Shown here: piece after piece, positions 1 through 8,886 of the stretch
Layout: every line of letters starts with the position of its first letter
Position numbering within the stretch: the first letter of the stretch is position 1
Assembly: GCA_003598085.1 (NCBI GenBank)
Contig: QZKU01000045.1
Location: 21,792-85,791, forward strand
Direction: 5' to 3'
From: Candidatus Abyssobacteria bacterium SURF_5
Lineage (GTDB): Bacteria; Abyssobacteria; SURF-5
Length of the DNA stretch: 64,000 bases
Translations under genes and position numbers: made by a program
Notes under the pieces: model-generated
Databases searched by the model: none
What the model was told of the DNA's origin: nothing
Seen by the model: only the letters and a program-made list of their open reading frames with translations

Positions 1-1505
1 CATTTTCGACTAGGCCATGCGGTCGAAGTAGTACTATAAGGAGATAGTCCTCCAGATGGTGCAATTGGCTTGTAGCCTTTATATGTAGGATCACTGATCC
101 ATATCTTTTCAGTAAACGCTCCAATAGTCAAGGCGTTCCATGCCTGCCCTGGATCATGGACCTCATTTGACAGATTCGCGTCGGAATAGTTTCGCCAATC
201 ATCGGAAGTGCTAACGTTTCCGGCGCTGATTAAGATAAGACGTCGAGTATCATCTTCGTATCCAGAGGCTATCTCGTCCAATTTGGCTGACCAAGAAGAT
301 GGCTTGCCCTGGTCACGGGTTTGCTCGGAGGTGACAGCAATACACCCGATGCGCTTTCGAGTTGGCGCTTGAATCTCTGCAAGACTTATCCCCTGGGCCG
401 TAAAATATCCCCATAACTCCTTGGCATTCCTGTCAGGCGGTGGTGGCAGTATTTTTGCCGACTCTATGCAATGGGTGATGTTCACGGGAACATCGTGATC
501 AAGAAGAAGCGACAAATCACCATACGCAGCAGTTCCCGCCATAAGAGTTCCATGACCATCATCATCATTTGTGCCCCAATGTCCACGAACAGCGTGAAGG
601 TCGTCGGGGTTGAGAACCGGCTGAATCAGCAAGTGCCCATTATTCACACCTGTATCAAGAATACAGACAGCCACATCTGAGTCTCTGTCAACAATTGTAC
701 GCGCCAACAGTCTTTGCACCAACACCAACTGATCGCGGTTATCCATCTGGACGTAAAAAGAAGCTATCTTCTTGGCCCCCCTAAATTCCGCAATGTCGTC
801 CGAGCATTCAACTAATTGTTTCAGTTGGCTGCGATTCGCCCGAATAAGCATAACTGTTCTCTCTGGAAACTTAAGAATACCTTCTTTCAATTCGCACTTC
901 ACACTTCTCAACAACGGCTCAAAATGAGAGACAACTTGATCTTGGTCGCTGCTCAGCCAGACCTCGACCCAATCGGGGGAATTACCCGGTATAAGAGATC
1001 GCTCCTCTGGACGCCAGAAAGATTCCAAGACGGCAAGGCGAATGTCGTCAATGCTATTCACCAGATTATAATTTTTTGGTCTCTTGCTGCGCTCGTTAAT
1101 CTCAGTCGCATATGCTCTAATTTTACTTAGGAAGTAGCGGCGCTTGTTATTTGGAACGTAGACCGTTGCCAGAGTCCGCTCCAGACCTTGCTCGTCTTGC
1201 TTTCGGACATTCTGGAGACGAATTCCAGACCGTAACACATCAAGGCTCTGGACAATCAAGTCGAAACCTGGTGTACTTTGAAATTCAATGTATGTACCTT
1301 GGCGTTCCACGTAAACGGCTGTTCGACGTTGACGTTGGTCAGCTTCAGCCCAAGTCTCATTGAGGCGCTCCTGCAGATGAGCGCTATGCTGTTCTCGGTT
1401 TCGTGGTGGAATCTTTGGAGAGCGGCCCCCTTTATTTGGGCTAGTAAATCCTTGTGTGTGGGTTGGCCCTGCCAAGAATATGTGCCTGTATCGCTCACCA
1501 GCCAT
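1..1505 (-). CDS. ietS: Subtilisin-like serine protease (S8), IetS-like, 3' end cut by window edge
   Basis: Partial gene: the frame is open from an ATG at 1505 to base 1, 501 codons with no stop. The catalytic Asp is D284 in an ILDTG motif, the His is H318 in GHGT, and the oxyanion Asn is N430 in SAGN. The nucleophile Ser (GTSxA) should lie just beyond the edge. About 270 residues precede the catalytic Asp, with no signal peptide or membrane segment, so the enzyme is probably cytoplasmic. The ATG lies 6 nt after the stop of the AAA ATPase gene, implying translational coupling. An AAA ATPase followed by a cytoplasmic subtilase is the IetAS arrangement, known from Agrobacterium plasmid incompatibility/stability and later reported as anti-phage. 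The protease is certain; the IetS assignment is inferred from gene pairing, order and size. Confidence 0.8.
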   Translation of the reverse strand, partial: MAGERYRHIFLAGPTHTQGFTSPNKGGRSPKIPPRNREQHSAHLQERLNETWAEADQRQRRTAVYVERQGTYIEFQSTPGFDLIVQSLDVLRSGIRLQNVRKQDEQGLERTLATVYVPNNKRRYFLSKIRAYATEINERSKRPKNYNLVNSIDDIRLAVLESFWRPEERSLIPGNSPDWVEVWLSSDQDQVVSHFEPLLRSVKCELKEGILKFPERTVMLIRANRSQLKQLVECSDDIAEFRGAKKIASFYVQMDNRDQLVLVQRLLARTIVDRDSDVAVCILDTGVNNGHLLIQPVLNPDDLHAVRGHWGTNDDDGHGTLMAGTAAYGDLSLLLDHDVPVNITHCIESAKILPPPPDRNAKELWGYFTAQGISLAEIQAPTRKRIGCIAVTSEQTRDQGKPSSWSAKLDEIASGYEDDTRRLILISAGNVSTSDDWRNYSDANLSNEVHDPGQAWNALTIGAFTEKIWISDPTYKGYKPIAPSGGLSPYSTTSTAWPSRK

Positions 1506-1511
1506 TTGGCA

Positions 1512-2480
1512 TTAACCTTTGTGTTTTCCGTGCGAGCTTTGTCGTTCCTTCAACATTTGTAGTAGCAAGGTTGCCTTCACCTTTCCCAAATCAGCAAGGA
1601 TAACTTCTTTAATGGCGTCTCGGCAGGCTTGGTCAATCTCTGCATGACTCAACCCTTCACTTTCGGCAAGCACGCTCTTCCACGCAAATCGTGAAGCCAA
1701 GAAACTTCCCAGTACGTTTTGCATCAAACGTCGCCGTTCGTTTTCTTTTGGCTGGTCATAGTAAAGAACGTCATCGAAACGTCGAAACAATGCTCGATCC
1801 AAGAGTTTTGGGCTATTCGTAGCGGTAATGATTAGGCTATCAGAAACATCCTGCTCGATGAATTGCAGAAATGAATTCAGAACACGGCGCATCTCTCCCA
1901 CATCATTTTCTAAAGTCCTCTCACCGCCAATCGCATCGAATTCATCGAATAAGTACACCCCAAGGTCCCTCTGAACCAAGTCAAAAATCTGGCGGAGCTT
2001 TGCACTTGTTTCTCCCATAAATTTAGTTACCAGTCGATCCACCTGAATTGTATGGAGCGGCATGCGAAGCTCGTGTGCCAATACGCGCGCAGACATTGTC
2101 TTTCCCGTTCCTGGCGGGCCAACAAGCATAATTTTCCGGCGAGGCATTAGACCGTGCTCTTTGAGTTTCTGCCTTTGCCTGTACTCGTGGATTATTCGTT
2201 TTATTCGCTTCTGTAAGGCAAGGGGTAAAACCAAGGTCGCCTGAGAAACGTCCGGTTCCCCCGACAGGACAAGTCCCCGCAAATCTTGCGGAAACTTTAA
2301 AAGTGTGAGCCTATTTTCGCTGCGCGCTTCATCAACCATTTTGCGGATATCATGAGCCAGCGCGCCATGTCCCTGCTGAGCCTCGTATGCTGCAACCTGA
2401 AGTGCAATAGTGTAAAAACGTTCCGGGTCCTCACTGAAATGACACCTTATCAATGACTTGATCTGTTCCGCAGTTGCCAT
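1512..2480 (-). CDS. ietA: AAA+ ATPase, IetA-like
   Basis: A 322-residue single-domain AAA+ protein. Walker A is GPPGTGKT (121-128), Walker B is VYLFDE (175-180), sensor 1 is TN (221-222) and the arginine fingers are R233/R234. An N-terminal helical region of about 115 residues precedes the ATPase core. There is no membrane segment. The start at 2480 has GGAGA five bases upstream. A sigma-70-like promoter lies at 2539-2567. It is the first gene of a two-gene operon with the subtilase. In IetAS systems the ATPase is thought to control or feed the protease; how it recognises targets is unknown. Many stand-alone AAA proteins look alike, so the protease partner is what gives this assignment its weight. 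Confidence 0.82.
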   Translation of the reverse strand: MATAEQIKSLIRCHFSEDPERFYTIALQVAAYEAQQGHGALAHDIRKMVDEARSENRLTLLKFPQDLRGLVLSGEPDVSQATLVLPLALQKRIKRIIHEYRQRQKLKEHGLMPRRKIMLVGPPGTGKTMSARVLAHELRMPLHTIQVDRLVTKFMGETSAKLRQIFDLVQRDLGVYLFDEFDAIGGERTLENDVGEMRRVLNSFLQFIEQDVSDSLIITATNSPKLLDRALFRRFDDVLYYDQPKENERRRLMQNVLGSFLASRFAWKSVLAESEGLSHAEIDQACRDAIKEVILADLGKVKATLLLQMLKERQSSHGKHKG

Positions 2481-2538
2481 AAGATTCTCCGAATTTCTTT
2501 TCGCTAGCTCATGCGCGACTGCAAATGTCTATGTTCAA

Positions 2539-2567
2539 AGTGTACTTGATTTGCTGAAGATTATCAA
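2539..2567 (-). promoter_or_regulatory. Sigma-70-like promoter for the AAA/subtilase operon
   Basis: On the minus strand, TTGATA (2562-2567), a 17-nt spacer and TACACT (2539-2544). It lies about 60 nt upstream of the ATPase start codon. The -35 matches at 5/6 and the -10 at 4/6. The pair therefore seems to have its own promoter, independent of the chromosome around it. Confidence 0.5.
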
Positions 2568-3041
2568 ATTATTAGAGGTACAGGCGAATGGAATCATTTC
2601 ATACGGCTCCTACACCCCACCTTCCTGATGCCTATGCATCATCCATTGTGAATTGGATCAGGTTCTGCTATCTTCTCCGCAGATGGACACGACGCCTTAT
2701 AGAAGACATCCGACCACCTCGATGCAACATAAGCGGCTGTGTCAGCAGCGGCTGTGTCAGCATCAGCCTTCACATCTTCCTCTGTCGGCTCCTGTGCCCA
2801 CAGGCGGACATTCTGCACCCTTGCCTCTCTCTTTGCCTCTAGGAAGTCCTCCTGATACTTCATTCGGCGGGAATGTTCCGCGATGCCGGTCTGAAGACGG
2901 CTGCACTGAAGCAAGGGGTTTATTCAGAGAGGCTTGGAAATGAAACAAGTACACTGACAAGCACACTCGTCCATTTTCCCACCAACCAAGAAAAATCTGC
3001 CGAGCTCACAAATAAAAATAGGGCAAAGAATAATAAAAAAG
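2568..3041. other. Gene-poor segment between the AAA/protease pair and tRNA-Arg
   Basis: No convincing gene. An open frame on the minus strand (ATG at 2860 to 2639, 73 residues) contains an in-frame short tandem repeat (Ala/Asp/Thr-rich, encoded by repeated GCTGACACAGCC-like units around 2735-2775) but has no ribosome binding site and no recognisable domain. It may be a remnant of an integrated element. An A/T-rich stretch follows up to the tRNA 3' end. This is where an integrase or attachment-site remnant would be expected; none was recognised. Confidence 0.4.
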
Positions 3042-3115
3042 AGCGCCCGACTGGACTCGAACCAGCGACACGCGGTTTAGGAAACCGCTGCTCTATCCTT
3101 CTGAGCTACGGGCGC
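3042..3115 (-). tRNA. tRNA-Arg (anticodon CCT)
   Basis: Full cloverleaf on the minus strand. The acceptor stem GCGCCCG pairs with CGGGCGC. The D-arm follows GTAGCTCAG, the T-arm contains GGTTCGAGTCC, and the 7-nt anticodon loop TTCCTAA gives CCT. No CCA is encoded. Its 3' end faces the accessory segment at 1-3041, the usual geometry for elements integrated at tRNA genes. Confidence 0.95.
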
Positions 3116-3195
3116 TTACATGTGCCGCCGAAGCGGCCGCTTTTTCCTTGAGAAAGCGCGAATCCATTGCATCCGCGCTTCCAAACTCTTCTCTA

Positions 3196-3224
3196 TTTAT
3201 ACAGGAAATCCGGGCGAAAGTAAA
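3196..3224 (-). promoter_or_regulatory. Probable promoter of tRNA-Arg
   Basis: Minus strand TTTACT (3219-3224), 17-nt spacer, TATAAA (3196-3201), about 80 nt upstream of the mature tRNA 5' end. The -10 is 5/6 and the -35 is 4/6. Between it and the tRNA lies a G+C-rich hairpin (about 3123-3142). Confidence 0.45.
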
Positions 3225-3435
3225 GCCCACACGAACATTTGTACGGGAAGAAAAGGAGCAGGATTATGAGGCGGCAATTGGAAGAAATATGATAAAGACA
3301 AGAAGGTGAGAGATGCCCGGTGAGAATTGTGAACCCTTGAATCTATCAATTCTTCAGTCCAAAATTCAAAAACATCCCGAATCCGATCCGGGATTGAAGA
3401 CCCTAATTCAGTTGTAGCCGTGCCGCAACGTTTAA

Positions 3436-3491
3436 GTCCGTGCCCGTCGGTGTGCGTCCGTGTTAGTCCATGTAGTCCATGCCAGTCCGTG
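3436..3491. repeat. Degenerate GTCCRTG heptamer array
   Basis: Four clear copies of GTCCGTG or GTCCATG, with degenerate ones between them, spaced by 2-5 bases, just downstream of apt. The rest of 3225-3503 shows no gene. It contains another short degenerate run (TCCAAAATTCAAAA, about 3357). The array looks like intergenic filler of a kind seen in some environmental genomes; no function is visible. Confidence 0.5.
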
Positions 3492-3503
3492 ATTCAACCA
3501 CCT

Positions 3504-4022
3504 TCAATACTGGATCAAGGTGAAAATATCATAGCCCTGCAATTTGTCGCGGCCGTGCAGGTCGGTCAACTCGATCAGAAAATCGACTGCAACCACCTTC
3601 GCCTTGAAATTGTTCACGAGATCGATCGTGGCCGCGGCCGTTCCGCCCGTCGCGAGAAGGTCGTCCACGATAATCACGTTCTCTCCCCGCTCGATCGCGT
3701 CCTTATGAACCTCGAGATGATCCACGCCATATTCGAGCTCGTACTTAGCGCTGTAGGTTTCGGCCGGCAGCTTCCCCTTCTTTCGAACCGGCACAAACCC
3801 CGCCCCGAGCAGATACGCCAGCGGCGCTCCAAGGATGAATCCGCGCGACTCCATGCCGACCACCTTGCCGATGTCTTTCCCTTTATGCCGGGCGGCAAGC
3901 GTATCAATCGCCTCGGCGAAGGCGGCCTTGTCTTTCAAGAGAGTGGTTATATCGCGAAACAGGATGCCCTTCTTCGGGAAATCGGGAATGCTGCGGATCG
4001 CCTCTCTCAGTCGTGCGTTCAT
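3504..4022 (-). CDS. apt: Adenine phosphoribosyltransferase
   Basis: Converts adenine and PRPP to AMP plus pyrophosphate (purine salvage, cytoplasm). The protein has 172 residues, the usual Apt length. It carries the PRPP-binding motif VDDLLATGGT and the N-terminal IPDFPKKGILFRD block typical of Apt. I chose ATG 4022 because it is preceded by GGGAGGA at good spacing and gives the standard N-terminus. An in-frame ATG at 4040, overlapping the stop of the sigma-factor gene as ATGA, would add six residues. It is last in the sppA - sigma factor - apt operon. Confidence 0.95.
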   Translation of the reverse strand: MNARLREAIRSIPDFPKKGILFRDITTLLKDKAAFAEAIDTLAARHKGKDIGKVVGMESRGFILGAPLAYLLGAGFVPVRKKGKLPAETYSAKYELEYGVDHLEVHKDAIERGENVIIVDDLLATGGTAAATIDLVNNFKAKVVAVDFLIELTDLHGRDKLQGYDIFTLIQY

Positions 4023-4036
4023 CGTTCCTCCCGTTC

Positions 4037-4933
4037 TCATAGCTCCTCGAAATCGATGTTGTTCGCTGCGATGTATTTCCTCAATTTCTTGATCGCCTTC
4101 GCCTCGATCTGCCGGATGCGCTCGCGGGTGAGGCTGAAGCGATCGCCCGTTTCCTTTAATGTATGCGGGTCGCCGTCGGTCAGGCCATACCGGAACTGCA
4201 GGATGTCCGCCTCGCGCTGCGTCAATTGATCCAGCATCTGCATCAGTTTCTGGTCCCGGAAAACCTTGGCGACGATATCGACCGGATCAATCGAGTGAGT
4301 ATCCTCAATCAATTCGCCCAACTCGATGCCTTCCTCCTCGCCGACTATCGTTTCGAGAGACGCGATCTTCTGCGAGTACCTGTGCAATTCCGCCACCACT
4401 TCCGGTGTCACCTCGAGCTCGATCGCTATCTCCTCGACCGTCGGCTTGCGCCCCCATTGCTTATACAGGCGCTGCGTCGCCTGCTTATATTTGATGACCT
4501 GCTCGGTCATGTACACCGGAATCCGAATCGTCCGCCCATAATTCGCGAGAAAGCGGGAGATCGCCTGCCGAATCCACCACGTGGCGTACGTGCTGAACTT
4601 GTATCCCTTGGAATAATCATATTTATCCACAGCTTTGATAAGACCAAGATTGCCTTCCTCGATCAGGTCCAGCAGCGGGAGCCCATAATGAAGATATTTG
4701 TTGGCAACGCTCACCACCAGCCGCAGGTTGGATGTGATAAGACGCTTCCGCGCCTCCTGATCCCCCTTCTCCATCCGCTTGGCCAGATCGATCTCCTCCT
4801 CGTATGAGAGGAGATTCTGCCGGGAGATCTCCTTGAGGTACGCGCTCAGATTCTCGTTGTAGTGCCGAAAACCTGAACCCTTTCGCTCGGGAGCGGACTC
4901 GGGAGCGTCGTCTTCGTATTCAATTTGATCCAT
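4037..4933 (-). CDS. RNA polymerase sigma-70 family factor, group 2-like (short)
   Basis: A 298-residue sigma factor with region 1.2 (SAYLKEISR), region 2 ([12 protein letters not shown] ... [11 protein letters not shown]), region 3 and region 4 with the helix-turn-helix ([18 protein letters not shown]). It lacks region 1.1 and the large non-conserved insert present in the full RpoD elsewhere in this window (21379-23133). It is therefore an alternative primary-like sigma (RpoS/SigB-type group 2), perhaps used in stationary phase or stress. Region 2.4 is close to RpoD, so its promoters should resemble -10 TATAAT. It sits between sppA and apt and is cotranscribed with them from the promoter at 5931-5959. 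Confidence 0.88.
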   Translation of the reverse strand: MDQIEYEDDAPESAPERKGSGFRHYNENLSAYLKEISRQNLLSYEEEIDLAKRMEKGDQEARKRLITSNLRLVVSVANKYLHYGLPLLDLIEEGNLGLIKAVDKYDYSKGYKFSTYATWWIRQAISRFLANYGRTIRIPVYMTEQVIKYKQATQRLYKQWGRKPTVEEIAIELEVTPEVVAELHRYSQKIASLETIVGEEEGIELGELIEDTHSIDPVDIVAKVFRDQKLMQMLDQLTQREADILQFRYGLTDGDPHTLKETGDRFSLTRERIRQIEAKAIKKLRKYIAANNIDFEEL

Positions 4934-4942
4934 AACAACTTC

Positions 4943-5833
4943 TTAGCGGAAAAGGTACTGTACCGGAGGGCGCATCCCCTGCGATGCCGGAAGGTACAGT
5001 TGCAGCATGTTCTCGACAAATTCCCCGAATGGAAATCGTCTTTTGTGCTTCCGTATGATTTGAGGCTCGCCCTCGATGCCGGCGAGAGAGGCCGCCCGCA
5101 TGACCGCATCGTACTGCGTGCCCAACGCATCGACAAATCCGTATTCCAGGGCCTGCCGCCCGCTGAATACCCGGCCGTCCGCATACTGTCTCACCTGTTC
5201 AACCGGCATATTGCGCCCTTCGGCCACAGCCTCCACAAACTGGTCGTAGACATCCATCAGCATCTTCTGAATCAGATCCTCTTCTTCGGGAGTCATCGAC
5301 CTGAACACTGAGCCGGTGTCTTTGAATTGTCCCGTCTTTATGATGTCAAACTTTATGCCGATCTTTTCCATCAGCCCCTGAATATTCGGGAATTCGGCAA
5401 TCACCCCAATGCTGCCGGTGATCGTACCGGGATTCGCGTATATCTCATCGGCCGCGCATGCGATGTAATACCCGCCCGACGCCGCAACCGAGCCCATCGA
5501 TACAACTACTTTCTTCCCCTGAGCCTTCGCCCGCTTCAGTCCCTCGTAAATCTCCTGAGACGGCGCCACGGCTCCACCCGGACTGTTTACCCGCACAACA
5601 ATCGCTTTCGCGGCCGGATTCTCAATATATTCCTTCAGTTGTGTCAGCGTCTCTTCCCCGTCGAAGATCGGACCTTCCACCTCGAGCAGAGCCACGCTCT
5701 CGCCGGCTCCTCCAAATCGCCAAGCTCCGCCGTCGCCATACGAGACGAAAATCAGGATGGCCAGCAGCCCCATCCCGAAAATGAAACTCACGAGCACGCC
5801 GATCAGCACGCTCGTCCGACAGCCCTTATTCAT
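4943..5833 (-). CDS. sppA: Signal peptide peptidase SppA (S49 family)
   Basis: Membrane-bound serine protease that degrades cleaved signal peptides. It has 296 residues from ATG 5833, which has AGGAGA eight bases upstream; an upstream in-frame start would run into the promoter. One N-terminal membrane segment (about 8-32) is followed by the S49 domain. The nucleophile is Ser119 (AASGGYY) and the general-base Lys171 (FKDTGS), 52 residues apart as in Bacillus SppA. This is the short, single-domain form, unlike the duplicated E. coli protein. It is first in the operon with the sigma factor and apt. Confidence 0.93.
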   Translation of the reverse strand: MNKGCRTSVLIGVLVSFIFGMGLLAILIFVSYGDGGAWRFGGAGESVALLEVEGPIFDGEETLTQLKEYIENPAAKAIVVRVNSPGGAVAPSQEIYEGLKRAKAQGKKVVVSMGSVAASGGYYIACAADEIYANPGTITGSIGVIAEFPNIQGLMEKIGIKFDIIKTGQFKDTGSVFRSMTPEEEDLIQKMLMDVYDQFVEAVAEGRNMPVEQVRQYADGRVFSGRQALEYGFVDALGTQYDAVMRAASLAGIEGEPQIIRKHKRRFPFGEFVENMLQLYLPASQGMRPPVQYLFR

Positions 5834-5930
5834 GAACTTTCTCTCCTTGCGTAGTCCCCGATGAGTTTCCGTGAGAAACCGGGCCGAATGAGGTACCGCA
5901 GGTGAAAATACTCTTCCGACAACGAATGGT

Positions 5931-5959
5931 ATTATAACAACAGCGGAAACCCTTTGCAA
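5931..5959 (-). promoter_or_regulatory. Consensus promoter of the sppA-sigma-apt operon
   Basis: Minus strand TTGCAA (5954-5959), 17-nt spacer, perfect TATAAT (5931-5936). Predicted transcription start near 5924, about 90 nt before sppA. Confidence 0.65.
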
Positions 5960-5996
5960 ACCCTCTGTTGTTCCATCTCCGCATTTCCTCGAATCT

Positions 5997-8408
5997 TCAA
6001 AAAGCCGTTCTTCTACATGCGCTCACCCGCAAAGAATCGTTTAGTATCTCGATCACCACCGCCCCGTCCCGCTCCGTCGCGAGCACGCGCCCGCTATACG
6101 GAGCATATCGAATGATCCTTCTCTGTATGCTGTCGTTCACACGAAATGCCCTGCCCGAAATTATCGCCAGCTCCGGTTCCACCTGTTGCATGAAAGGCCT
6201 GCTGAAGCTGCTTGCGAGCCCGTGGTGAGGAACTTTTAAAATCGTGCTCCGCAGCGTCTTCCCGCAATTTTGCATGTCACGAAGAGACCCCTCTTCTGCA
6301 TCTCCCGCCAACAGAAAAGAAAAGTCGCCGCAGCTTATTCTCATGACAAGCGAAATCTCATTGGTCGAATAGCGCTTCTGAGAAACCGACTTCGAGGGGT
6401 TGAGAACCTCCGCCCGCGTCACCGAATCCACCTCGAACACATCGCCCGCAGCCGCATACTCTATACGTATGCCCCGCTCTCTCGCGCGCTCCACGATCTC
6501 CAGAAATGCCGGCGGCCACTGAGCGATATCAGGCAATAGCAACTTTCCCACTTTGAAATGCTCCAGAATGAAGCCGGCGCCGCCGTAATGATCCGCATCG
6601 GGATGTGTAAGCACAAGCGTATCGATTTTCCTGATATTCTTTCTCCAGAGGAACGGCGCGATCAACTGCTCGCCGCAATCAAGAGACGGCGTCGAAAAAC
6701 CGCAATCCACCAGCATCGTTTTCCTCTCGGGCGATTCGATGAAGCATGAATCCGCCTCGCCCACATCAAAAACCGTCATTCGGAAAACTCCGTCCGAAAG
6801 CAGCCTGCCGCTGGAGGCGCTCATTATCCCCACAGCGGCGCAACAGCCAAATACGACAAGCTTTCTCCTCCATCCGGTCCTCCACCACGCAATCAGGATG
6901 CCGAGCATCGTCAAAACCAACACCCAGTAAGGAGGCGACCCAATACGAGCGAAACTGAAAGGTAAGCCTGAAAAGAACCTTACAATCCCGAACATTATCT
7001 GTGATATGATTTCTGCGCCAAATCCGGGTACCGCGGCGGCTTGAATCGATATCGATCCGACTGCAAGCGTGGCGAACCCGAATGCCAGCAGAAAAGAAAG
7101 AAGCGGAACCACGAGCAGGTTTGCAAATGGGAACACAAGTGATACCTGGTTGAAATGATACGCCACAATCGGCGTGAGACCGATCCCAACAATAACCGAC
7201 GCATACAACGTGACAACGAGCTTGTGCAGAATCGGCGATAACGCCCAGGGAAACCGTTCCTGTAACGCCGGATAAAGCCTTCCGCTGAAGAGCGGCTCGG
7301 AAACGCACAGCAGGATGACAGCCGTGAAGGATAGTTGAGAACTGACATCATCGATCGATAGGGGATCCATAAGGAACAGAACAAAGGCCGCCGCCGCCAC
7401 CGCTGTGAGAAAATCGCCCTCCCGGTCCAGCAAATAGCCCGCAAGCACGAGCGTGAGCATGAGCGACGCCCGCATCACCGGCACACCCGCTCCCGTTATC
7501 AGTGCATATGACCAGACAATCAACAGCGCAAGCGCCGTCCGCCATTTTCGATCGAATCGAAGACTTGTCAGTCCCACCGACACAAGAAGATATACCAGTC
7601 CCACATGGAGTCCGGAAATCGCCAAAATATGAAATGTCCCGGTCTGCTTGAACCAATCCTTCATCTCGTCCGTCAAGAGATCACGATCCCCGAGCAGAAT
7701 CGCAGAAAGAAAAGCTGTCGTTTCCTTCGTCCAAACGGAATCCGAAAGTATGACCGACGCCTGCCGGCGCAGGAAATACCTCCAACCCGCGGGAGAAGAC
7801 AGATCAATCCGCTCAACCAGAGAAACCGCGTCCGGCCCTCTCGCTGACATTCTGGTATATATCCCGCGGCGATGCATGTAGCGCTCATAATCGAAAACCC
7901 CGGGATTCTTGAACCCCTTAAGCAATCTTAACTTGCCGAAAACCTCCACCTGATCGCCTTCTAATACTCCCTCCCCGCCTTCATACCAGTTCACCATCGT
8001 GCGACCATTAATCGAAACCCACGAGGGATTATCATCACACCTGCTCGCAGCATCCACATCAAGGAGAAGACTAGTCCGCTCGCCTTCTCCTCTTGAACGG
8101 CTGTATTCGACTATTCTCCCCTTCAACCGCATTGCTGCCGGTCGATCAAATCCGAATTGCAGGGCCAGCGGGTCAAGCGCCTGTACTTCAAATGATTTCT
8201 TTTGGTAAAGGGCCGCGCCTAAAAGAAAACAACATACAAGAACGAGGAATACCGCCGGTATGCGTTTTCCGCAAAGAATAAATATCAGTCCGCTAATCCA
8301 CAGGGCAAGAAAAACGAAAGGAAGGAACATGATCGGAAGCGGTAGGAGTGAGGCAAGACCGGCTCCGCCGATCAGGGATGCTGTCGTCCATACAAGAGGT
8401 CTTTGCAC
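5997..8408 (-). CDS. comEC: ComEC/Rec2 DNA-uptake channel protein
   Basis: Inner-membrane channel that takes single-stranded DNA into the cytoplasm during natural transformation. The protein has 803 residues and starts with GTG. Order: N-terminal membrane segments and DUF4131/OB-like region (1-200), competence domain with many membrane helices (about 220-520, including LAISGLHVGL), then a C-terminal metallo-beta-lactamase-type domain (FDVGEADSCF; HPDADHYGG metal motif) that may degrade the non-transported strand. It lies 10 nt after a response-regulator gene, so the two are probably cotranscribed. No other competence or type IV pilus genes are in the window. Confidence 0.93.
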   Translation of the reverse strand: MQRPLVWTTASLIGGAGLASLLPLPIMFLPFVFLALWISGLIFILCGKRIPAVFLVLVCCFLLGAALYQKKSFEVQALDPLALQFGFDRPAAMRLKGRIVEYSRSRGEGERTSLLLDVDAASRCDDNPSWVSINGRTMVNWYEGGEGVLEGDQVEVFGKLRLLKGFKNPGVFDYERYMHRRGIYTRMSARGPDAVSLVERIDLSSPAGWRYFLRRQASVILSDSVWTKETTAFLSAILLGDRDLLTDEMKDWFKQTGTFHILAISGLHVGLVYLLVSVGLTSLRFDRKWRTALALLIVWSYALITGAGVPVMRASLMLTLVLAGYLLDREGDFLTAVAAAAFVLFLMDPLSIDDVSSQLSFTAVILLCVSEPLFSGRLYPALQERFPWALSPILHKLVVTLYASVIVGIGLTPIVAYHFNQVSLVFPFANLLVVPLLSFLLAFGFATLAVGSISIQAAAVPGFGAEIISQIMFGIVRFFSGLPFSFARIGSPPYWVLVLTMLGILIAWWRTGWRRKLVVFGCCAAVGIMSASSGRLLSDGVFRMTVFDVGEADSCFIESPERKTMLVDCGFSTPSLDCGEQLIAPFLWRKNIRKIDTLVLTHPDADHYGGAGFILEHFKVGKLLLPDIAQWPPAFLEIVERARERGIRIEYAAAGDVFEVDSVTRAEVLNPSKSVSQKRYSTNEISLVMRISCGDFSFLLAGDAEEGSLRDMQNCGKTLRSTILKVPHHGLASSFSRPFMQQVEPELAIISGRAFRVNDSIQRRIIRYAPYSGRVLATERDGAVVIEILNDSLRVSACRRTAF

Positions 8409-8418
8409 GGGGCCGAAA

Positions 8419-8790
8419 TCAGGCGCCCAGGTATCGATCCACCAGCGCCTTCACGTCGTCCATACTCAGTGGCTTTATGAGATAATCAGTCGCTCCTGCT
8501 GCCATTGCCTTCTGTATATGCTTGTCGGAACCGACAGCCGAAACAAAGATGACCGGCGTCAATGAAGTTTCCCCGCGCGAGCGCAACGACTTGCAGATCT
8601 CATATCCATCCATATCCGGCAACATGACATCAAGCAGTATCAAATCCGGCTTATGGTCCTTCGCCCTCGCAAGCGCCACTTTCCCCGTCAACGCGGTAAA
8701 TACTTCCAACCCCAGTTTCGCCAGGGTCACCTGAAGGAATTCCCGGAAAGAAGCCTGATCCTCGACCACCAGCACTTTCTTCTGCGGCAT
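8419..8790 (-). CDS. Single-domain response regulator (CheY-like)
   Basis: A receiver domain only, 123 residues, with phosphoacceptor D54 (LLDVMLPDMDG), acidic pocket E10/D11, conserved Ser in FVSA and Lys in IKPLS. No output domain, so it acts by protein contact or within a phosphorelay. Start ATG 8790 is chosen for the GGAGG seven bases upstream; the frame stays open to 8886, but that extension would cover the promoter. A 10-nt gap to comEC suggests an operon. The nearest kinases in the window (14361, 49996) are not adjacent, so its partner is unknown. Confidence 0.9.
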   Translation of the reverse strand: MPQKKVLVVEDQASFREFLQVTLAKLGLEVFTALTGKVALARAKDHKPDLILLDVMLPDMDGYEICKSLRSRGETSLTPVIFVSAVGSDKHIQKAMAAGATDYLIKPLSMDDVKALVDRYLGA

Positions 8791-8857
8791 ATCAAACCTC
8801 CACCCAACGCCCTCATGGCTAAGCGCGTCGGGCATATGCTTCGTAGACGGCACTAGA

Positions 8858-8886
8858 TTTGTATCACATGGCCGCCCTATTTTCAA
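8858..8886 (-). promoter_or_regulatory. Promoter of the response regulator-comEC operon
   Basis: Minus strand TTGAAA (8881-8886), 17-nt spacer, TACAAA (8858-8863). Predicted start about 60 nt before the regulator ATG. The rest of the gap (8887-9119) shows no gene. Confidence 0.5.

Noticed and set aside
1256-1498. 80-codon frame on the minus strand inside the subtilase
   Set aside because: The protease frame from 1505 is continuous through it with catalytic motifs; this is an overlapping shadow frame.
2639-2914. 91-codon minus-strand frame near tRNA-Arg
   Set aside because: No RBS, simple tandem repeat inside, no family; kept only as a possible remnant.
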